The position numbers were made by a program, and so were the translations under genes. From JANLQX01 sp043775075 (lineage in GTDB: Bacteria; Actinomycetota; Acidimicrobiia; Acidimicrobiales; JANYDT01): 13,125 nt of DNA. The notes under the pieces are model-generated. The model was given only the letters and a program-made list of their open reading frames with translations, was not told the origin of the DNA and made no database searches. Of this stretch, positions 6,817 through 13,125 are shown piece after piece (positions within the stretch are counted from its first letter, which is position 1; every line of letters starts with the position of its first letter). The stretch is taken from contig JAYVSS010000203.1 of NCBI GenBank assembly GCA_043775075.1, positions 1-13,125 of the forward strand, read 5' to 3'.

Positions 6817-8436
6817 TTACCGAAGGCCCGCGATCACGGTCTCGGCGAGAGCTCCGGGCCGCCGATCGGAAAAGCGTTCGCCCAGCCAGACGCCCGAAGC
6901 GAGCACGATGACGCTCCAACCGGCACAGGCGACAACGGTGCCAACGTCAACGCCTCCGCGCATCACTCCAAACGCGAATACCGGCGACAGGAGGACGCCT
7001 GAGACGATCAGCCCTGCCGCATGCACGATCCCCACTAAACACCCGCGTCCCGTCATCGCCGACTGATTTCCGAGTGGGGAAGAGTCATCGGCCACCGGGA
7101 ACGGAACCAACACACTGACCAGCGCACCAACACCAAGCGGCACGCCAGCCGCCACGACGGAAAGCGCCAGCGTCGGAGTCACGCCCGTGGAGTTTCCTGT
7201 CACCACAACGGTGAGCAAGGCCGAAAGCCACACCGGCACGATCAACGTCGGGGCTGCGGCTAGCGCGCGACCCAACAGCAGATCCCGCATCCGCACGCCG
7301 GTGCCGAGCTCAATCCACAGCGACGATGCGTCGAGGCCGAGCAGGTTGTGCGAGATTGCGATTCCAAACAACAGTGCGATGGGCGCAATCGCCACCGGCG
7401 GAAGCGTGTCCGGGTTGATACGTGTACTTTGCAAGAGCACAAAGGGGGCCCCGAAGAAGCAACCCACCAATAGCGATGCCCGGCGATACGGCGACCGCAA
7501 AAGATACCGAAGCTCCTTGCGGACGATTACGAACACCGGGTGATTGATCGGGCCCCGCGCCTGACGACGGACCGCTGAAGTGCTTACTGCAGGTGGTCTG
7601 TACGCATATGACTGCTTCCCCTTCATCGCCCCAGCATTGCGGAGAGCGCCCGATCGGCGCGACCCCATGGACTTCGCCAACTCCACCGTCCACCACCACG
7701 CCATCAGTACGATCGTCGCCGCCCCGAACGCAAGGCGAAGCGCCGCCCGGGCCGGATGCCCCGTCACCAAGTCGTGCGCCGCCCAGCCGAACGCACCGGC
7801 CGGAGTCCACTCCAGAATTGTCGAGATCAGGCGTCGAGTGCCAGGGCTAGCGATGTTCAAAGCCTGTGTGGCCATCCACAGTCCAGACGACACCAGCGCA
7901 GCAATGATCACGCCAACGTCACGCCCTCGACGGCTGCGTGATGCCCGCATCAGCCCCGTCGCCAGGAGGCGAGAGCTGACCACGCAGAGGACAAACTGGC
8001 CCACCCCGACGACAAGCAGGAACACGAACATGGGCGGCGCCTTCACGGTAAGCACGGCGATCGCGCCCAACAAGCCCGCCGCTGTCGCCAACGGCAGAAC
8101 GCCGATCGATGCCGCTATTGCTGTGCCGGCAGCGACCTCGCCCCTCGTGAGCGGAAGATCAGCGAGCCGGTCCGGATCGATGGCGTCGTCGATCCCGCCT
8201 AGCAAGAACGGGAGACCGACCCACGCCGACCAAAGGGTGGTGAACGCCGCAGACATCCGGGCCCCGCCGTTCACGGCATCCGAGGCATCACGTACAACCG
8301 CAACGAACGTCCCCATCGCCACCGCGAGCGCTGCGCCCAATACGAGCAAACCGAGCTGCGCTCGGCCGCTTCGTCGCAACGAGTTCAATAATACGTGCGC
8401 CTTTAACCGGGCAAACACCACGAAGATGTCAATCAT
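6817..8436 (-). CDS. ABC transporter permease, large multi-pass
   Basis: Integral membrane subunit of an ABC transporter, 539 residues, with about twelve hydrophobic helices by eye. These fall in two groups: residues about 25-250, then a charged cytoplasmic stretch containing SMGSRRSGALRNAGAMKGKQ (about 255-280), then about 320-525. The sequence LTRGEVAAGTAIAASIGVLPLA and the second-half RKELRYLLRSPYRRASLLVG resemble ABC-2-type exporter permeases, in which a KEL/R-x-x-x-R segment precedes the first helix of a module, so the protein looks like two fused permease modules. Start ATG 8436 has only a weak binding site. It begins 42 bases after the ATPase stop on the same strand and is certainly its partner. 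Direction is probably export; the substrate cannot be read from the sequence. Confidence 0.85.
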   Translation of the reverse strand: MIDIFVVFARLKAHVLLNSLRRSGRAQLGLLVLGAALAVAMGTFVAVVRDASDAVNGGARMSAAFTTLWSAWVGLPFLLGGIDDAIDPDRLADLPLTRGEVAAGTAIAASIGVLPLATAAGLLGAIAVLTVKAPPMFVFLLVVGVGQFVLCVVSSRLLATGLMRASRSRRGRDVGVIIAALVSSGLWMATQALNIASPGTRRLISTILEWTPAGAFGWAAHDLVTGHPARAALRLAFGAATIVLMAWWWTVELAKSMGSRRSGALRNAGAMKGKQSYAYRPPAVSTSAVRRQARGPINHPVFVIVRKELRYLLRSPYRRASLLVGCFFGAPFVLLQSTRINPDTLPPVAIAPIALLFGIAISHNLLGLDASSLWIELGTGVRMRDLLLGRALAAAPTLIVPVWLSALLTVVVTGNSTGVTPTLALSVVAAGVPLGVGALVSVLVPFPVADDSSPLGNQSAMTGRGCLVGIVHAAGLIVSGVLLSPVFAFGVMRGGVDVGTVVACAGWSVIVLASGVWLGERFSDRRPGALAETVIAGLR

Positions 8437-8478
8437 CGTGGTGGTCCGTCTGCACGCGTAGCAAATGAGGGCCGGCGT

Positions 8479-9264
8479 TTATACGACGAGCGTTTGCAGC
8501 CAGTCGAGTTGTTCGAGACGAACCTCGCGGGCGCCGACGGTGTCGAGAAAGGTCTGCTCCAATGTGCGCCCGGTGCGAACTTCGTCAATCGGGCCAGATG
8601 CCACCACCCGCCCGATGTGCACGATGGCCACGTAGTCGCACAGCCGCTCCACAGTTTCCATCACGTGGCTCGACAACACGACGGTTCCTCCGGCGGCACG
8701 GTATTGCTGGAGGACATCTTGGAGCAGCCGGGCACTGACGGGGTCGACCGACTCGAACGGTTCGTCAAGGAAGAGCACCCTCGGCACATGAAGAATCGCC
8801 GCGCCAAGGGCGATCTTCTTACGTGTGCCCTGCGAATAGTCAGTCACTAACTGGTCGGCCTCGTTCTCCAGGCCCATAGCCCGCAGCACCTCCGTCGTAC
8901 GGCGCCGGGCGGTGGCCTCGTCGAGACGGCGAAGGCGACCGATGTAATAGAGCAGCTCAGCGCCGGTGAGCCGCTCGAAAAGTCGTAGGTCGTCCGGCAA
9001 CACGCCTATTCGGGATTTGGCTGCCACCAAGTTGTCCCAGACGTTGATGCCGTCGACCTCGATGGTGCCTTCGTCGGGTTTGAGCAGACCGGTGATCATC
9101 CGCAACGACGTTGTTTTGCCAGCACCATTCGGGCCGACGACACCAAAGAATGAACCGCGGGGGACGGCCAGGTCGACGCGGTCTACGGCGATGCGCGACC
9201 CATATGTCTTGCGCAGCCCCGTGACGCGCACGGCGAGTTCCGGCGCGGCTGGTCCCGTGTTCAT
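8479..9264 (-). CDS. ABC transporter ATP-binding protein
   Basis: Nucleotide-binding subunit that energises the adjacent permease at the inner face of the membrane. In 261 residues: Walker A GPNGAGKT (44-51), signature YSQGTRKK (143-150), Walker B VLFLDEP (163-169), D-loop SVDP (172-175), and switch His200 in LSSHVMETVERL. Two departures from the textbook form are visible. The signature is SQGTR rather than SGGQ, and the Q-loop position in GVLPDDLRLFERLTG (87-101) has Asp in place of Gln. Both occur in the drug- or lantibiotic-exporter type ATPases. ATG 9264 is chosen because it starts 12 residues before the first ABC strand (LAVRVTGLRKTYG). A longer open frame reaching 9480 only translates the repeat array upstream into GWSxW-type residues and is not credible. 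The binding site (AAAAGGG) is close to the start and modest. Confidence 0.93.
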   Translation of the reverse strand: MNTGPAAPELAVRVTGLRKTYGSRIAVDRVDLAVPRGSFFGVVGPNGAGKTTSLRMITGLLKPDEGTIEVDGINVWDNLVAAKSRIGVLPDDLRLFERLTGAELLYYIGRLRRLDEATARRRTTEVLRAMGLENEADQLVTDYSQGTRKKIALGAAILHVPRVLFLDEPFESVDPVSARLLQDVLQQYRAAGGTVVLSSHVMETVERLCDYVAIVHIGRVVASGPIDEVRTGRTLEQTFLDTVGAREVRLEQLDWLQTLVV

Positions 9265-9340
9265 CGCCCTTTTCTTCGACCCTGAGCGCCGTCGCCTTAA
9301 TGGGCCGGACGGTTCAACTCCCCCGGCAACCGCCCAAGCA

Positions 9341-9420
9341 GACCAGCCAAGCGGACCAGCCAAGTGTGACCAGCCAAGCGGACCAGCCAAGCGGACCAGC
9401 CAAGTGGACCAGCCAAGTGT
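9341..9420. repeat. 13-bp direct repeat array, six copies
   Basis: GACCAGCCAAG recurs at 9341, 9354, 9368, 9381, 9394 and 9407, each followed by CG, TG or TGT. The unit is 13 bp except for one 14-bp unit. It lies 77-156 bases before the ABC ATPase start, so it would be in the leader or promoter of that operon. The last copy runs into the large palindrome at 9413-9493. The units are contiguous with no unique spacers, so this is not a CRISPR array. The spacing is not a helical turn, which argues against a simple row of same-face protein sites. Confidence 0.93.
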
Positions 9421-9493
9421 GAAATGTGTGCTTACTTGTGAAACTTCAGAGGGCCGCTGAAGTCCCACATTGACGCACACATTTCACACTTGG
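9413..9493. repeat. 81-bp concentric palindrome between the ABC operon and clpB
   Basis: Outer arms CCAAGTGTGAAATGTGTGC (9413-9431) and its exact complement (9475-9493) form a perfect 19-bp inverted repeat. Inside, TGTG (9437-9440) pairs with CACA (9466-9469), and ACTTCAG (9443-9449) pairs with CTGAAGT (9457-9463) around a seven-base loop. All arms share the same centre, base 9453. In total 31 of 37 positions on each side can pair. It could extrude as a cruciform or fold in RNA from either strand. No flanking target duplication is seen. It shares its first eight bases with the last 13-bp repeat unit. Confidence 0.93.
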
Positions 9494-9524
9494 ATTCCCA
9501 GGCCGGAATATTCGGCGCAGGAAA

Positions 9525-9545
9525 GTTGATAGAGATAGTATCAAG
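9525..9545. promoter_or_regulatory. HAIR-like element (candidate HspR operator of clpB)
   Basis: GTTGATA, seven bases, TATCAAG: TTGATA and TATCAA are perfect inverted arms. The spacing TTGA-N11-TCAA is that of the HspR-binding HAIR box (CTTGAGT-N7-ACTCAAG); nine of fourteen arm bases match. It lies 39 bases before the clpB start, and clpB is a known HspR target in actinobacteria. HspR itself is not in the window. The inner two bases of each arm differ from consensus, so binding is a prediction. Confidence 0.55.
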
Positions 9546-9573
9546 TTTGGTCTGGAGACATAAAGACCCACCT

Positions 9574-9579
9574 AAGGAG
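9574..9579 (+). promoter_or_regulatory. Ribosome binding site of clpB
   Basis: AAGGAG five bases before ATG 9585, a near-ideal Shine-Dalgarno sequence that fixes the start codon. Confidence 0.8.
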
Positions 9580-9584
9580 AACCG

Positions 9585-12119
<2,535 letters not shown>

Positions 12120-12189
12120 CGCAAGGCGATCTGGAGCAGGCTCACCAGACTTCGCTGACCGATCGACGACAAGCTGACCGAACAGCGAC

Positions 12190-12227
12190 GTCGTCGATTG
12201 GTCACCGAGTCGTCGATTGGTCACTGA
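12190..12227 (+). repeat. 19-bp tandem repeat downstream of clpB (2 copies)
   Basis: GTCGTCGATTGGTCACCGA (12190-12208) is followed directly by a copy with one change (C to T; 12209-12227). The second copy runs into CACTGAGCTTTCGAAGGGCT, which contains TTCGAA and resembles the short dispersed CACTGAGC..GTCGAAG palindromes seen in many GC-rich genomes, but is degenerate. The 248-base gap between clpB and the next gene otherwise shows no clear terminator. Confidence 0.75.
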
Positions 12228-12367
12228 GCTTTCGAAGGGCTGCCACCCGGGCATCCGGACAGCTCCCGGGAAGCTCGTGCGGGCGATGTTCGCCAGTGAT
12301 CGCCGGCGGCGGCGGATTGGCGCGACGTCGTCAACGCGACGGTCAGTGGCGGGGCGACGATGGGCCG

Positions 12368-13125
12368 ATGACCTCGGTACTACGCACTCGCGGCGAACTC
12401 GTTCACGGAATTTCCGATCGCGTGTTGCAACGACGCGCGGCGTCCGGACAACTCGAACGGATCCATCGCGGCTTCTATGTCGGGCCGTCAGGAACAACCA
12501 TCCCGGCGAATGGACTCGCACCGTCGTCGCGGATCACATCGCCAAAGGAAACGGCGGCCGACGTTATCTGGCGAAACCGTCTCTTTGCCCACATTGAGCG
12601 AGGCGGACCGACAAGCGCGATCAGTCACCGGGCGGCGGCGCGAGTGCATGCTTTGGAGGGGTTCCCCGATCGAGCGGAGGACCTCATCGTGCCCATGCGG
12701 TGCGGGTGGAAGACGACACCGGCGATTCGCTCAGCCACCCTGAGCGCCGACGAAGTTGTCCACCACAACGACGGCCTGCGGGTGACGACCGTCCTGCGCA
12801 CCCTGCTCGACGTCGGACGCTTCGTCGACGCCAACGCCCTGGAGCTGGCGGTCGAACACGCACTGCGAGGTGATGATCGTCGTCGTCCCGACGTTTGGAA
12901 TGAGTCGCTTCTGCAGGAATTGCACACGGCGTCCGCCAGCCGTCGGTTGCCCGGCAGTCTTCGTATCGTCCTCGCTCGACGGGGATGGCAGCGGCCGACC
13001 GGAAGCTACGCCGAAACGATCCTGGGCCAGGGCTTCCGGGCAATCGGCACTGCTGGGTGGGTTCGACAGGCATCCATCGTGGTGGTCGGAGCGCCCGGGC
13101 CCCGACGTCGATGGGTGTTCTTCCC
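12368..13125 (+). CDS. AbiEi-like winged-helix protein, 3' end beyond window
   Basis: Frame open from ATG 12368 to the window edge with no stop (252 complete codons). The start MTSVLRTRGELVHGISDRVLQRRAASGQLERIHRGFYVG is the winged-helix head found in AbiEi-type antitoxins and related proteins (a start-helix, S-x-x-x-L-x-R-x-x-x-x-G-x-L-x-R-x-x-x-G-x-Y). The centre has AISHRAAARVHALEGFP and VTTVLRTLLDVGRFVDANALELAVEHALR, typical of this long actinobacterial form. The last visible part, GSYAETILGQGFRAIG followed by VRQASIVVVGAPGPRRRWVFFP, is placed where such proteins enter a Vsr-like/DUF559 nuclease-type domain, whose catalytic residues would lie beyond the edge. No AbiEii toxin gene is visible upstream, so a toxin-antitoxin role is not supported; orphans of this type are common in actinobacteria. 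No strong ribosome binding site precedes the start. Confidence 0.72.
   Translation, partial: MTSVLRTRGELVHGISDRVLQRRAASGQLERIHRGFYVGPSGTTIPANGLAPSSRITSPKETAADVIWRNRLFAHIERGGPTSAISHRAAARVHALEGFPDRAEDLIVPMRCGWKTTPAIRSATLSADEVVHHNDGLRVTTVLRTLLDVGRFVDANALELAVEHALRGDDRRRPDVWNESLLQELHTASASRRLPGSLRIVLARRGWQRPTGSYAETILGQGFRAIGTAGWVRQASIVVVGAPGPRRRWVFF

Noticed and set aside
7580..8461. 293-residue open frame antisense to the permease
   Set aside because: It is Thr/Pro/Asn-rich low-complexity sequence opposite a clear membrane protein gene.
9341..9420. CRISPR array
   Set aside because: The repeats are 13 bp and contiguous with no unique spacers; there are no cas genes.
9265..9480. In-frame N-terminal extension of the ABC ATPase through the 13-bp repeats
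   Set aside because: It translates the repeat array into Trp/Gly/Leu-rich residues with no domain match. ATG 9264 already gives a complete ABC domain of normal length.
9413..9493. Insertion sequence ends or an integrase attachment site
   Set aside because: There is no transposase or integrase nearby, no target duplication flanking the palindrome, and no tRNA gene.
9505..9527. SigH/SigR-type promoter (GGAAT ... GTT) before clpB
   Set aside because: The spacing between GGAAT and GTT is 15 bases, shorter than the roughly 18 expected. The other GGAA/GTT pair nearby is also misspaced.
12368..13125. Complete AbiE toxin-antitoxin system
   Set aside because: Only an AbiEi-like head is visible. No nucleotidyltransferase toxin is present in the window and the gene is cut at the edge.

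Overview
The window reads as chromosomal DNA from a GC-rich actinobacterium. The evidence is GC-ending codons in nearly all genes, an actinobacterial-style short cytoplasmic FKBP, a DUF4349 lipoprotein, an HspR/HAIR-like box in front of clpB, and an AbiEi-like protein with a C-terminal extension. An acidimicrobial lineage fits, but that placement is inference. There is no sign of phage, an insertion sequence, CRISPR, rRNA or tRNA.

Layout. (1) 40-3802, plus strand: a compact operon of a TetR-type regulator, an FGGY-family sugar/polyol kinase overlapping it by 4 bp, and a PLP-dependent carbon-carbon lyase of the sphingosine-1-phosphate-lyase type. The order suggests a regulated two-step route in which a small molecule is phosphorylated and then cleaved by PLP chemistry. 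The substrate is unknown, and this is the most original metabolic idea in the window. (2) 3783-4030: a 55-bp tandem duplication that starts inside the end of the lyase gene, then a hexanucleotide microsatellite, leading into (3) a small FKBP prolyl isomerase gene (4117-4488). (4) 4566-5648, minus strand: a DUF4349 lipoprotein, divergent from (5) a GNAT/CelD-like acyltransferase (5800-6783). (6) 6817-9264, minus strand: a two-gene ABC transporter, ATPase first, then a large multi-pass permease. (7) 9265-9584: an unusually structured intergenic region with six copies of a 13-bp repeat, an 81-bp concentric palindrome, and a HAIR-like operator. (8) 9585-12119: the disaggregase ClpB, with a shortened segment in its second ATPase domain and patches of AT-ending codons over conserved motifs. 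(9) 12368 to the window end: the start of an AbiEi-like winged-helix protein, cut by the window edge.

Apart from the first operon and the ABC pair, the genes look like independent transcription units. ClpB is probably heat-shock controlled. The ABC operon and clpB are divergent and share the structured intergenic region, so regulation in that region could affect both.
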